From assembly GCA_963965975.1 (NCBI GenBank), contig OZ014411.1:2093001-2157000 (forward strand): a DNA stretch of 64,000 bases. The letters run 5' to 3'. The position numbers and the translations under genes are program-made. The stretch's first letter is position 1, and the number at the start of each line of letters is the position of its first letter. This DNA comes from Xestospongia bergquistia (lineage: Eukaryota > Porifera > Demospongiae > Haplosclerida > Petrosiidae). Positions 30,952 through 42,928 of the stretch are shown in pieces. A model generated the notes under the pieces. The model worked only from the letters and a program-made list of their open reading frames with translations. It was not told the DNA's origin and searched no databases.

Positions 30952-33016
30952 ATGAGAACCTTATTAGTAAGTATAGTTGATGGTATGTAAGCAATATATT
31001 AAACTGATTACTATTACAGACTAACTTTCAATATGATAGTCAGCAATGATTAACATTTTCTCCATTCAGGTGGTTTTGACTTTATTAGTACTATTCTGTC
31101 ATGTAACCAGTGCTGTCTATTATGTGATACCAACAACTGGTAACCAGAGCTGTCCTACTGATCAAGAGTGTCATACTCTCTCTTACTATATCAACAACAT
31201 CACCTTACCTTCCAATGTAACTTTATTATTTACAAGTGGTGAACGAACACCTTTTAAAGGCAACTGATATACTTCAGATAAAAGGACTTAACAATGGGAC
31301 ATTACTTGGACAAGGTCAGTGGGTACAAGGTTCTCATCAGTCAGTTATACAATCAAGTGTTATTATTAAATGTACTTATAACACGTCAATTGCTATTAAT
31401 GTGTATGCTACAACTGTCATACATATTAATAATCTAATCATCACTTATTGCAGTAGAGGCATTGTCATTGATTCAGTTTTAGATGCTCAGTTAAATAACT
31501 TGTCTGTACGGAATAGCAGTGAATTTGGTTTATGGATTTACAAAGCTTGGACTGTTACTATTTACAGTTCTTCTTTCAGTCATAATGGCATCAATGTACA
31601 CTTGAATTTAGTCAACATTGTCAGTATCAGTTATAGTGACTTCACATATGCACATCAGTATACATATAATGGCACAGGACTTTCTATACAAAATGACTTA
31701 CCAAATACTAGAATAACAATTACATTAATTTGTTGCTTTGTTCATTCAAATATTGGTGGTGGAGCTTTAATTCATAGTGCCAACAGCGTAAATGATACTG
31801 TCGTTATACAAAACACCATATTTAGTAATAATAATGGACATGTTGGAGGTTATTTAATGTAAATATCAGCAGTTCACTCAAAAATTGTTATCAGTGGAGT
31901 TGATTTTTATCATAACACAGAAATATTGTATAGAGCTAAAGGAGGAGCAGTACTTGCTATAATGACTGAAATTACTAATATTGTCATTATACAAAATAGT
32001 ACCTTTATAGGAAACAACAATGGTGGTTTACTACTTTATTAATCAAGCAATGCATTGGATATTTTGATCCAATATATTACATTTTTAAATAACTCTGGTG
32101 CTGATAAACGATTTGGGGGAACATTCATATACATGCTTAGCAATTGTGTTTCTCAAGATACAACAAGTTTAGATATACACAATGCTACATTTGATGGTAA
32201 CACTGAAGGGACTTTGCACATTTATACTAACATTGTTAACGTTAAAATAACAGATGTTTATATTACAAAAACAATTAGTCACATTGATTTTCAAACAAAC
32301 TTTAATGAAGGGGCTTTAGAATTGATTTGTTCAGATGACAGATAAGTAGTAACCCTATCAAATGTTCATATAACTGATAATAACATGACAGGTCTTGGAG
32401 TAAAAGGATGTACACTTCACTTCATTGATAAATCAATTATCATATCTAACAACAAATCACCTGGTAATGGTGGTGGTATATATGTTGATGATAATGCTGC
32501 ATTGTTTTCTTCAGTTCCTGTTTATCTCATTAATAACACAGCTACACAATATGGTGGTGCTATTTATTCTACTGCAAATATAGTAGCAACTATAGTTAAT
32601 GAATTTCTATGCTCTTTTTTCATGTTTGATGCAAGATTTTTAAATAATTATGCCAAAATGTCTGGAAATAATATCTATGGTGGATATTACTATTTCTTGA
32701 ATAAATACCTACCACATTTCAATGATATTTTAGAATGCAATCCTGATCTTGTCTACCTTTCTAATTGCTTACCAAAACAAACACAGTCATCAATATCATC
32801 AACTCCATTAGGTGCTTGTATTTGTATTAATAACTCTTATATAGACTGTAATCAAAGAGTACTTTACAAGGAAGTCTATCCTGGCCAGACTATAACACTC
32901 TCTCTTGTAACAGTTGGGATGTGTGGAGGTATAAGTCCTGGATTAATAGTAACAAAAGGTACAAGTGTTAATCTTACACTCAATGAGGCTAACCAAATAA
33001 CAGATACACATTGTTA
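30952..33016 (+). pseudogene. Beta-helix/multi-TM receptor paralogue, truncated and broken
   Basis: Exon 1 30952-30966 (MRTLL), intron 30967-31069, then homology to the intact gene. Lesions: a 4-bp GAAC duplication at about 31243 (frameshift), TAA for a serine codon at about 31860, a stop near 32040, and TAA at 32343. Similarity stops at 33016, just after the ITDTHC motif, so the cysteine-rich end and all membrane segments are missing. The truncation point joins sequence that lies after the 3' end of the other pseudogene (40740), indicating a roughly 1.7-kb deletion. Confidence 0.85.
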
Positions 33017-34523
33017 GTTTACACTTATTGTGTAACAATTTTGACAACAACTTCAAGTATAATAATGTTTACTTAAAGACGTTTATAGCCATTGAGGATT
33101 TACTCTAATGAGATAACAATATATATTATACCTCAACAATTTATAACATTGACACTGGAACATCAATATTACTAAAAGGTTTTAGTACACATAGTGACAT
33201 ATGTATACAATTTATTGTATTGAAAATATGCAGATAAAAAATCTTAAAATGTCTAAGTAATATAAGAGATGACAATGATTGACCTAAAGAAACAACGAAA
33301 TCTTTTAATATTGAATTATTCAATGCTTATACTATTGCTTAAAAACATCACACAAATAGAATATTATTAAGCTGTGCATTTAAGCTAACTTGAGCATAAG
33401 TACTATCATATTAATTTATCCAATTATTAACCACCCTCATATTTTATTAAGCTATTTATAATTTGACTACTTTTGATGAAATTATGTAATATTTTCAAAT
33501 CTTAATTCTCAATATATGTGAATGCATTGTAGTTGAGATATCTTTTCATTACATATTGAAAGTGATAATTTCTACTTATATTATTTTTAACTTCATCAAC
33601 ACTTGATGAGATGATAACACTTATAATAAGGATACCTGATATTAATATTGACATGTTTATAAATTCAAAAGCCACTCCGTCATAGATCAATGTAGACATT
33701 TTAAAAATATTATATTTATATTTAAAATCAAAGTAGTATGTATTGACTGGATATAACAACTTTAATGCATAAATACACAATGTAGCAATAAAAAATATTA
33801 ATTTAAAAAATTTAATTAGCTATCTAGACATGGTAGCCATTTTCATTCAAAATATGACAGTTATAGTCTCTTAGTTTATTAACAACCTATTACAAAATTT
33901 ATGTATCAAATAATGTTCATCATATGTTTCTATATTACCTCATTAGATGGTGTCTTAACTTTTATATTCAATTACTTTATTATAGAAGAAGTATAAGTAC
34001 ACCACTTCAACAACTGTATATGATAATATAAATAACCACTAAAATATATATAAATCAATATTGACTAATAGATTCCCTTAAAGGATTATTTTAAAGAATT
34101 TTGCTGTTACTTGAGAAGAGTTCTTTGGATACATTCATTATCACAAAGACCCAAAAAATCATGTAGACGTGATAAAACAAAAAATAGCATGCATTAGTTA
34201 ATGGACAACTGAGCCAAATTATTTAGATATGGGACTACATAGATTTATCTTGACTTCAAGTAATGATATTAATTATATAAAAATAAAAATTAGTGCTAAA
34301 GGTATAAAAAGAAAAAAAGACCTTTTATTTTAGTCTGTTGTCCAGGAGTACAAATAATGCATACTATTTTAAATAAATCAAAAGGAAACATTACTATATA
34401 GGTATTACATACAGACACAGTATATAAAAAATTCAACTACACATGAAATAAAATATTACTGTTTATCTAGAAGAAAAAAAATATACGGAAACTCAGCAAT
34501 ATGATTGTTTCAATTGTAAAATG
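33017..34523. other. Duplicated non-coding flank downstream of the transporter
   Basis: No gene I can support. Colinear with 40740-42246. Minus-strand frames at 33502-33780 (92 codons, one hydrophobic stretch) and 33141-33323 are partly open in both copies. Differences between copies change amino acids freely, so coding is doubtful. Confidence 0.45.
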
Positions 34524-36080
34524 TTAGTCGGTTGATTCAAGTGATAGTCCCATTTCTCTTCTGTATTGAGCTTCTTGTTCTAAATATCTTTCATGATGTT
34601 CCTCAGCTATTCTATGTATGTTGATTTCATTTTCTCTGACTCGAAACTTGTAACTTTTGGATAGTATCAGGAATATAATAAGTATTAAAAGAATAATGAC
34701 ACTCTTAAATATATAAAAGTAAAAACGTTGACAAAGTGTTTCTTTTTGGCAACTAAACAGATACTTCCCACTAAAACTAACAAGATAACCAAGTCCAAAT
34801 GCTGCATACCAGAGTCCAACCAAAAATCCTCTCATTTCATGTGGACACTGAGCTATTGTGAACTCCAATGATGTTGGAACTATGCAAGCATAAACAATTC
34901 CAGACATAATTCTGGGGATAATAACTGCTTTGTATGAAGTGATATTTAAATTAAAACTGTCTTTACAAGCCAACATTATAACATAGTATAATGTAGTCAG
35001 TAAAGCAATAGTAAGTCCTAAGCCAATTCTCTTGAGCATACTAGGAACAAATTTATAAAAGCATGGATATAACAAAAACTGGTAAAGAAGAATGAGCACT
35101 AGAGCTACTAAAAAAATTAATGAATCATTGTTGACAAAATATATTAAAACAAATTGTGATGTTTTGTTCTGAAGGGGAAAAATATTTTCTGCAAGTTCAA
35201 TTGCATCAGAAAAACCCACTATAGAAATTAACAAGGGAATTAATCTTAAAACTGTTTTAACATCCTCTACCTGCTCCTCTGAGAAAGGCCCACCATATTT
35301 TTGCTTACCTAAGTCTAAACGTGAAGGATAGTCTTCCTCCCAGTATGTTAAAGCACTACGATTTCTTGGATACTTGTTTTTTCTTGCATATTTTAATACT
35401 TGACCAATGACCTTGACTGGATTGACAATGTGTGGAGTAGTATCAAGCCAAAATTTAAAGAGATAGTTAGTAATTAATACTAAAGATATAGTCATACCTG
35501 ACAAGACATAAAAGACTAGCAAAAACTGTTCAATCATGCATCGTCCAATTTCGACAATGATATAAGATAAAGGTAAGCATACAGTATGCCAATAGATAAT
35601 AGCACTTAGCTCATCAGCTGATGCTCCAATTGCTTGATCAAGACTGAATTGAACTATATTGGAGAAAAAACAGCATATGCCAATCAATTCCAGTAAAAAA
35701 CTTATACCCAAGACAATCAAGAATAGAGTGTCATTCACTGGAAAATATGTCTTAACAATAATTCCCAAGCCACCAATTATCCAAGACAAAAGAGAGAACT
35801 GTACACTAGTAATAATAGTTTTATATCTACCTGTCTTTATATCAGCAAGTAAACCAAACAGTGGAAATGAAAGATATATCAGACAAAATCCTATACCATT
35901 AATAATGTACTGACTTTGATGAAGTTCAATATGTCTATTGAGGTAGATAATTACACCAATATATCGTAGTAAATTGATATGGAAAAGCATCAAAGAATCC
36001 CAGAGAATAAGAAGTATCACTGATTTAGAACTAATACATTGGACCCTTTTCTTAGAACCAATCAGATTAAGTGCCATCAT
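34524..36080 (-). CDS. POT/SLC15-like transporter, 518 residues, single exon
   Basis: About 12 hydrophobic segments. Signatures: a loop 2-3 motif GLLADIKTGRYK (residues 77-88), FSLDQAIGASADELSA (145-160) matching the DQ…S…E signature of proton-coupled oligopeptide transporters, and a central cytoplasmic loop with SALTYWEEDYPSRLDLG and EEQVEDVKTVLRL (242-280). The second half has FTIAQCPHEMRGFLVG (408-422), then a charged C-terminal tail rich in Glu/His/Arg. POT members usually import peptides or nitrate-like solutes with protons at a membrane, but the substrate cannot be read here. The start ATG at 36080 aligns with the first ATG of the broken paralogue. No intron is needed. Confidence 0.82.
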   Translation of the reverse strand: MMALNLIGSKKRVQCISSKSVILLILWDSLMLFHINLLRYIGVIIYLNRHIELHQSQYIINGIGFCLIYLSFPLFGLLADIKTGRYKTIITSVQFSLLSWIIGGLGIIVKTYFPVNDTLFLIVLGISFLLELIGICCFFSNIVQFSLDQAIGASADELSAIIYWHTVCLPLSYIIVEIGRCMIEQFLLVFYVLSGMTISLVLITNYLFKFWLDTTPHIVNPVKVIGQVLKYARKNKYPRNRSALTYWEEDYPSRLDLGKQKYGGPFSEEQVEDVKTVLRLIPLLISIVGFSDAIELAENIFPLQNKTSQFVLIYFVNNDSLIFLVALVLILLYQFLLYPCFYKFVPSMLKRIGLGLTIALLTTLYYVIMLACKDSFNLNITSYKAVIIPRIMSGIVYACIVPTSLEFTIAQCPHEMRGFLVGLWYAAFGLGYLVSFSGKYLFSCQKETLCQRFYFYIFKSVIILLILIIFLILSKSYKFRVRENEINIHRIAEEHHERYLEQEAQYRREMGLSLESTD

Positions 36081-37371
36081 CTCTTAGTGATAAATGATCA
36101 ATAGAAACTGACAGTCAATTGATGTTTTAGACAGTATTTTAATTGTTATTTTAATAAATTTAAGTACACACATTAGTCACAATCAACAATTTTAGAAAGA
36201 ATAGTTTAAGTTGAAGTCAACAAAAACCTTGCTAGAGATTGATGCATACCTTGTTAATAGTGCTAGATCTATATCTATATTAAAAAGTAGATATTTCACT
36301 AACTAAATAACATTACTCTGTTAATTGATCTATAAATATCTCAATTTATCAATTATAAATAGATAGGTAACTAAATAGAATAGTATATTCTGTATGTAAC
36401 TATACATAGACAAGATTATGTCATCAATGAAGAACACAAGCATCTATATAAGTAACAATAACATATAATACGTGACCTGATTTGCAATAAAATACCACTT
36501 CGGCAAAACATTTGTGATATGATTTATGAAAAGGACTACTGTTAAAACATCTCAAAAAACAATTTTGTATACATAGAGCTACTATATATACACAACTATT
36601 CATGATAACTACATATATGTATACAAACTGTATTTTTGAGGTGTTTTAACAGCAATTCTTTTTCATAAATCACATCACAAATGTTTTCTCAGAAGTGGTC
36701 CCTTATTGCAAATCAGTTCACTTATGTATAGTAATGATGTAATAACAGAGTAGGCTATAGATAGGCTTGTATATTGAAAACCAAAAATAAAATTAAAAAA
36801 AAATTAAAAATTATGTGAAATAAAGGACAGTCAAATTAATAGGGCATCATTAAGAAATGAAACAGAATAACATGACATTATAAGAAACGAATATAACATC
36901 AATTTAAAACTGTGTAAACATAATGTCATGTTAGAAGAAATGACTATAGCATCAAATTATAAGAAAGAAAATTATATCAACATCACAAAATGTCACAATG
37001 TACATGTCATTGAATTGAAAATGGTTACAGACTTACAATGTATTTGTAATGTCGGTGTGCTCAGCTTACTCCTCATAAATGCTCTAACATTCTTGTAATC
37101 TTGTTATTTACCATTAAATGACCAATTCCTTGACCACAAACATTTTTGAGAACACTATTATAAAAAATTATTAAGGCACATACATGTTACCATAGCAACA
37201 AATTATTATGGTAACAATTACTTTAACAGTATTGGTACAGTAACAATGTATGTGTCAGATTTGTAACATGCATCACTATTGAAACAATTATATATAATAC
37301 CACACCAACAACATGTGTATTATCATAGTAACTATTACCTTTGTTACAATAGAAGCATTACTATGGTATAG
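36081..37371. other. Intergenic region between transporter and second receptor pseudogene
   Basis: 36081-36885 is repeated at 46388-47155 and includes a MITE. 36886-37371 is unique, AT-rich and without recognisable genes; it joins the pseudogene abruptly at about 37370. Confidence 0.5.
36472..36721. mobile_element. Foldback MITE, copy 2
   Basis: About 250 bp. Left arm GTGACCTGATTTGC…, right arm …GCAAATCAGTTCAC; the arms pair over roughly 100 bp with mismatches around a TATACATA core. Non-coding. Copied into 46740 as part of the segmental duplication. Confidence 0.75.
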
Positions 37372-40300
37372 ATTTACAAAGCTTGGACTGTTACTATTTA
37401 CAGTTCTTCTTTCAGTCATAATAGCATCAATGTACACTTGAATTTAGTCAACATTGTCAGTATCAGTTATAGTAACTTCACATATGCACATCAGTATACA
37501 TATAATGGCACAGGACTTTCTATACAAAACGACTTACCAAATACTAGTATAACAATTACATTAATTTGTTGCTTTGTTCATTCAAATATTGGTGGTGGAG
37601 CTTTAATTCATAGTGCCAATAGTGTAAATGATACTGTCGTTATACAAAACACCATATTTAGTAATAATAATGGACATCTTGGAGATTATTTAATGTAAAT
37701 ATCAGCAGTTCACTCAAAAATTGTTATCAGTGGAGTTGATTTTTATCATAACACAGAAATATTGTATAGAGCTAAAGGAGGAGCAGTACTTGCTATAAAG
37801 ACTGAAATTACTAATATTGTCATTATACAAAATAGTACCTTTATAGGAAACAACAATACTACATTTTTAAATAACTCTGGTGCTGTTAAACGATTTGGGG
37901 GAACATTCATATACATGCTTAGCAATTGTGTTTCTCAAGATACAACAAGTTTAGATATACACAATGCTACATTTGATGGTAACACTGAAGGGGCTTTGCA
38001 CATTTATACTAACATTTTAACGTTAAAATAACAGATGTTTATATTACAAAAACAATTAGCCACATTGATTTTCAAACAAACTTTAATGAAGGGGCTTTAG
38101 AATTGATTTGTTCAGATGACAGATAAGTAGTAACCCTATCAAATGTTCATATAACTGATAATAACATGACAGGTCTTGGAGTAAAAGGATGTATACTTCA
38201 CTTCATTGATAAATCAATTATCATATCTAACAACAAATTACCTGGTAATGGTGGTGGTATATATGTTGATGATAATGCTGCATTGTACTCTTCAGTTCCT
38301 GTTTATCTTACTAATAACACAGCTACACAATATGGTGGTGCCATTTATTCTACTGCAAATATAGTATCAACTATAGTTAATGAAGTTCTATGCTCTTTTT
38401 TCATGTTTGATGCAAGATTTTAAAATAATTATGCCCAAATGTCTGGAAATAATATTTATAGTGGATATTACTATTTCTTGAGTAAATACCTACCACATTT
38501 CAATGATATTTTAGAATGCAATCCTGATCTTGTCTACCTTTCTAATTGCTTACCAAAACAAACACAGTCATCAATATCATCAGATACATTAGGTGCTTGT
38601 ATTTGTATTAATAATTCTTATATAGACTGTAATCAAAGAGCACTTTATAAGGAAGTCTATCCTGGCCAGATTATAACACTCTCTCTTGTAACAGTTGGGA
38701 TGTGTGGAGGTATAAGTCCTGGATCAATAGTAACAAAGGGTACAAGTGTTAATCTTAAACTAGATGAAGCTGACCAAATAACTGATATTCATTGTAAGAA
38801 CTTCACATATCAAGTAAAAGCCAATACTACTACTACTGAAGGAAAAATTACATTTAAAAGTAGTGGATCACTTCAACTGAATGGATCAATACTGACTATC
38901 AACATTACATTACTACCTTGTCCTCTTGGTCTTGTATTAGACAATTCATTAGGAATGTGTGTATGTGATGACATCATCAATATCAATGCTATTAGATCAC
39001 AATGTAGTGTATCTTGAATGCCATACCCTATTAAAAGATCTGGAAATAACTGGTGGTCATATGATGAAATAGATAATTGCATTATTGCACATACTAACTG
39101 TCCAAAAGATTATTGTAACTCTTCCCTCATTTCTGTTAGTCTGAATAATTCTGATCTTCAGTGTATGTACAACAGGTCAGGATTTCTCAGTGTCAATCAG
39201 GACTCAGTCTAATGTTAGGATCTAACAAATGTAGAGTCTGTACAAATTCTTATATAACACTAATAGCAGCTTTTGTTTTTGGTGGATTATGCTTGTGTGT
39301 GCTTTTGTTAACATTAAATCTAACTGTGTCTGTAGGTAGTATTAATGGTTTACTTTTCTATGCTAATATGATGAAATTGAACAAATCAGTTTTATTCTCT
39401 AATAAACAAATACCAGTGTTAAATCAATTCATAGCTTGGCTTAGTCTTGATCTTGGAATTGAGACATGTTTCTTTAATGGACTAGATGGTTACTGGAAAA
39501 CATGGCTACAGTTTGCATTCTCACTATCACTGATTACTGGTTTAATAATCTGCTGTAGATATTCTGGAAAATTATCTCGTTTGTGTGGCAATAATATTGT
39601 ACCTGTTCTGTCAACACTAATTTTAATGGCTCATTCTAAGCTTTTAATTACTATTAAAAATGCTCTTATGTTAAGCAGAGTCCAATGTGAACATACTGTA
39701 TTGAATGTGTGGAGCGTTGATGGTAATATCAAATATCTTCATGATAAACACATACCACTGTTTATAGTATCAGTGATCTTTTTCTTCATTGGATTCATTT
39801 ATACAATAGTGATATTTTTAGGTAAATATTGTAAAAGTTCTATAGATCCATTTATAGTATTTAAACCATTTATCAATGCTTACAATGGTCCTTTCAAAGA
39901 AATGTATCGATTTTGGACAGGTCTTCTTCTAATGATACGATTATTTCTAACAGGTTTGTTTGCTGTTACTACAGGGATTATCCCACAAGTTAACAATTAT
40001 GTCATCACTATTATTGTTCTTCTTTCAATACCAGTTGTTACTAGAGATATTTATAAAGTGAAAGTTAATACAGTCTTGGAAACGTTTTATCTTTTTAATC
40101 TGGGCATAATCAGCCTATTGAACACAGTTTCTAATCATAATACGTTCATCTACTATGTTGATATGATATCTGTTAGTTTGTCCCTACTTGTATTTGTTGG
40201 CATAGTACTAGCTCATATCTACATGTACATCAAACAAAAGTGTGGTAAAAAAACTTTATAGTTTCTATCAAAGGAATCTAACTCAAGTTGATGAAGAAGA

Positions 40301-40425
40301 GTTGTTACAAGAGACCTGACACATGTGAAGATCAGACTGAACTATATTCTCCAGCTCATACTGTTCGTAGAAGAGAATCTTTAATATTTGATTATGAACT
40401 TACAGGACAACATCATACCAAATAA
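37372..40425 (+). pseudogene. Second beta-helix/multi-TM receptor pseudogene, 5' truncated
   Basis: Begins mid-ectodomain (equivalent to 31538) with no start or signal peptide. It shares the stops at 37696 and 38126 with the copy at 30952, so both descend from an already dead gene. Private lesions: a 1-bp deletion near 38015, a stop at 38421, TGG to TGA at about 39015, a 7-bp deletion near 39190, a 24-bp in-frame deletion near 39825, and an extra A in a poly-A run at about 40252 that shifts the cytoplasmic tail. The membrane half (39161-40261) is still open for 366 codons and retains the GLDGYWKTWLQ and DPFIVFKPF motifs. Confidence 0.87.
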
Positions 40426-42246
40426 CATAATATATTTGAGCAAACATTTGTTATTATTTGTTCATTGTTTGTTAGTTGTTGTTTGTTCCTATACATTTGT
40501 TACTTGCTCAGACTTTAAATTTTATTGCATTATAATAATAATTGCATTCTATTGTTAATATTAGTATAATTAAATTGTGGTAAATGTATTAGAAATTGTG
40601 TTTAAAATGTATTTTTCACTAATACAATAAAATAATTTTGAGGAAAATATACATTTATTTAATAACATTTTTCAAACTTGAATTATCAGGTTAATAAATC
40701 ATTATTTTATTAATGAAGACTTTATCTATTTTACCTGTTAAATTGCATTTATTGTGTAACAATTTTAACAATAACTTCAAGTATAATAATGTTTACTTAA
40801 AGATGTTTTTAGCCATCAAGGATTTACCCTAATGAGATAACAATGTATATTATACATCAACAATTTATAAAATTGACACTGGGACATCAATATTACTAAA
40901 AGGTTTTAGTACATATAGTGACATATGTATACAATTCATTGTATTGAAAATATGCAGATAAAAAATCTTAAAATGTCTAAGTAATATAAGAGATGACAAT
41001 GAATGACTGAAAGGAACAACAACATCTTTTAAAATTGAATTATTCAATGCTTATACAATTGCTTAAAAACATCACACAAATAGAATATTATTAGCTGTGT
41101 ATTTGAACATACTTACTATCATATTAATTTACCCAATTATTAGCCACCCACATATTTTATTAAGCTATTTATAATTTGACTATTTTGCTGAAATTATGTA
41201 ATATTTTCAAATCTTATTTTCAATATTATGTATATGCATTGTAGTTGTAATATCTTTTCATTACATATTGAAAATGATAATTTCTACTCATACTATTTTT
41301 AACTTCATCAACACTTGTAAAACAATGAGATGATAACACTTATAATAAGGATACCTAACATTAATATTGACATGTTTACAAATTCAAAAACTACTCCGTC
41401 ATAGGTCAATGTAGACATTTTAAAAATATAATATTTATTTTTAAAATCAAAGTAGTATGTATTGACTGGATGTAACAACTTTAATGCATAAATACACAAT
41501 GTAGCAATAAAAATATTAATTTAAAAAATTTAATTAGCTATCTAAACATGGTAGCCATTTTCATTCAAAATATGAGTTATATTCTCTTAGTTTATTAACA
41601 ACCTATTACAAAATTTATGTATCAAATAATGTTCATCATATGTTTCTATATTACCTCATTAGATGGTGTCTCACCTTTTATACTCAATTACTATATAAAA
41701 GATATATAAATAGACCACTTTAATAACTGTATAATGATAATATAAATAGTCACTAAAATATGTATAAATCAATATTGACTAATAGATTTGACTCCCATCC
41801 ATTATAGACGATTTTTTAAAGAAGTTTTCAGTTACTTGAAAACATCATGCATATTCTTTAGACAGATCCATCATTACCATAAACATCCAAAAAATCATGT
41901 AGACATGATAAATAAGAACTAACTTCCATCAGTTAGTGGACAAGTGAACCAAATTATTTTGATAAGGAACTACATGGATTTATCTTGATTTCAAGTAATG
42001 ATATTAATTATATAAAAATAAACATTACTGCTTGAGGTGTAAAAAGAAAAAAACCATTCTGTACTCCAGGAGTACAAGTAATGAATAACATTATCAATAA
42101 ATCAAAAGGAAACATTAATATATAAGTATTACATACACTACATAAAAAGTCAACTACACATGCAATAAAATATTAGTGTTTTGTAGTAGTCAAAAATTAT
42201 ATTGAAACTTGCAGTGTCAGCAACATGATAGTTCAATTGTACAATA
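40426..42246. other. Duplicated non-coding flank, copy of 33017-34523
   Basis: 40426-40740 is the 3' flank of the receptor pseudogene. From about 40740 on, the sequence parallels 33020-34523. No gene seen. Minus-strand frames at 40865-41047 and 41308-41499 correspond to those mentioned for the first copy. Confidence 0.45.
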
Positions 42247-42928
42247 TTAGTTGGTTGCTTCAGGTGATTGCCCCATTTCTCTTCTGTATTGAGCTTCTTG
42301 TTCTAAATATCTTTCATGATGTTCCTCAGCTATCCTATGTATGTTGATTTCATTTTCTCTGACTCGAAACTTGTAACTTTTGGATAGTATCAGGAATATA
42401 ATAAGTATTAAAAAAATAATGACACTCTTAAATATATAAAAGTAAAAACGTTGACAAAGTGTTTCTCCTTGGCAACTAAACAGATACTTCCCAATAAAAC
42501 TAACATAATAACCAAGTCCAAATGCTGCATACCATAGTCCAACCAAAAACCCTCTCATCTCATGTGGACACTGAGCTATTGTGAACTCCAATGATGTTGG
42601 AACTATGCAAGCATAAATAATTCCAGACATAATTCTGGGGATAATAACTGCTTTGTATGAAGTGATATTTAAATTAAAACTGTCTTTACAAGCCATCATC
42701 ACAAGATAGTATAATATAGTCAATAAAGCAATAGTAAGTCCTAGACCAATTCTCCTGAGCATACTAGGAACAAATTTATGAAAACATGGATATATCAAAA
42801 ACTGGTAAAGAAGAATGAGCACTAGAGCTACTAAAAAGATTAATGAATCATTGTTGACAAAATATATTAAAACAAATTGTGATGTTTTGATCTGAAGGGG
42901 GACAATATTCTCTGCAAGTTCAATTGCA
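42247..42928 (-). pseudogene. C-terminal part of a second POT-like transporter
   Basis: Colinear with residues about 294-518 of the intact transporter (IELAEN to MGQSPEATN), open throughout. The homology stops at 42928 (CAATTGCA), where ZNF leader sequence takes over. It overlaps about 320 bp of the other half at 45189. Confidence 0.85.

Noticed and set aside
33502..33780. Possible small membrane protein gene, with a relative at 41308-41499
   Set aside because: The two copies differ by many amino-acid-changing substitutions and one is truncated, so purifying selection is not evident.
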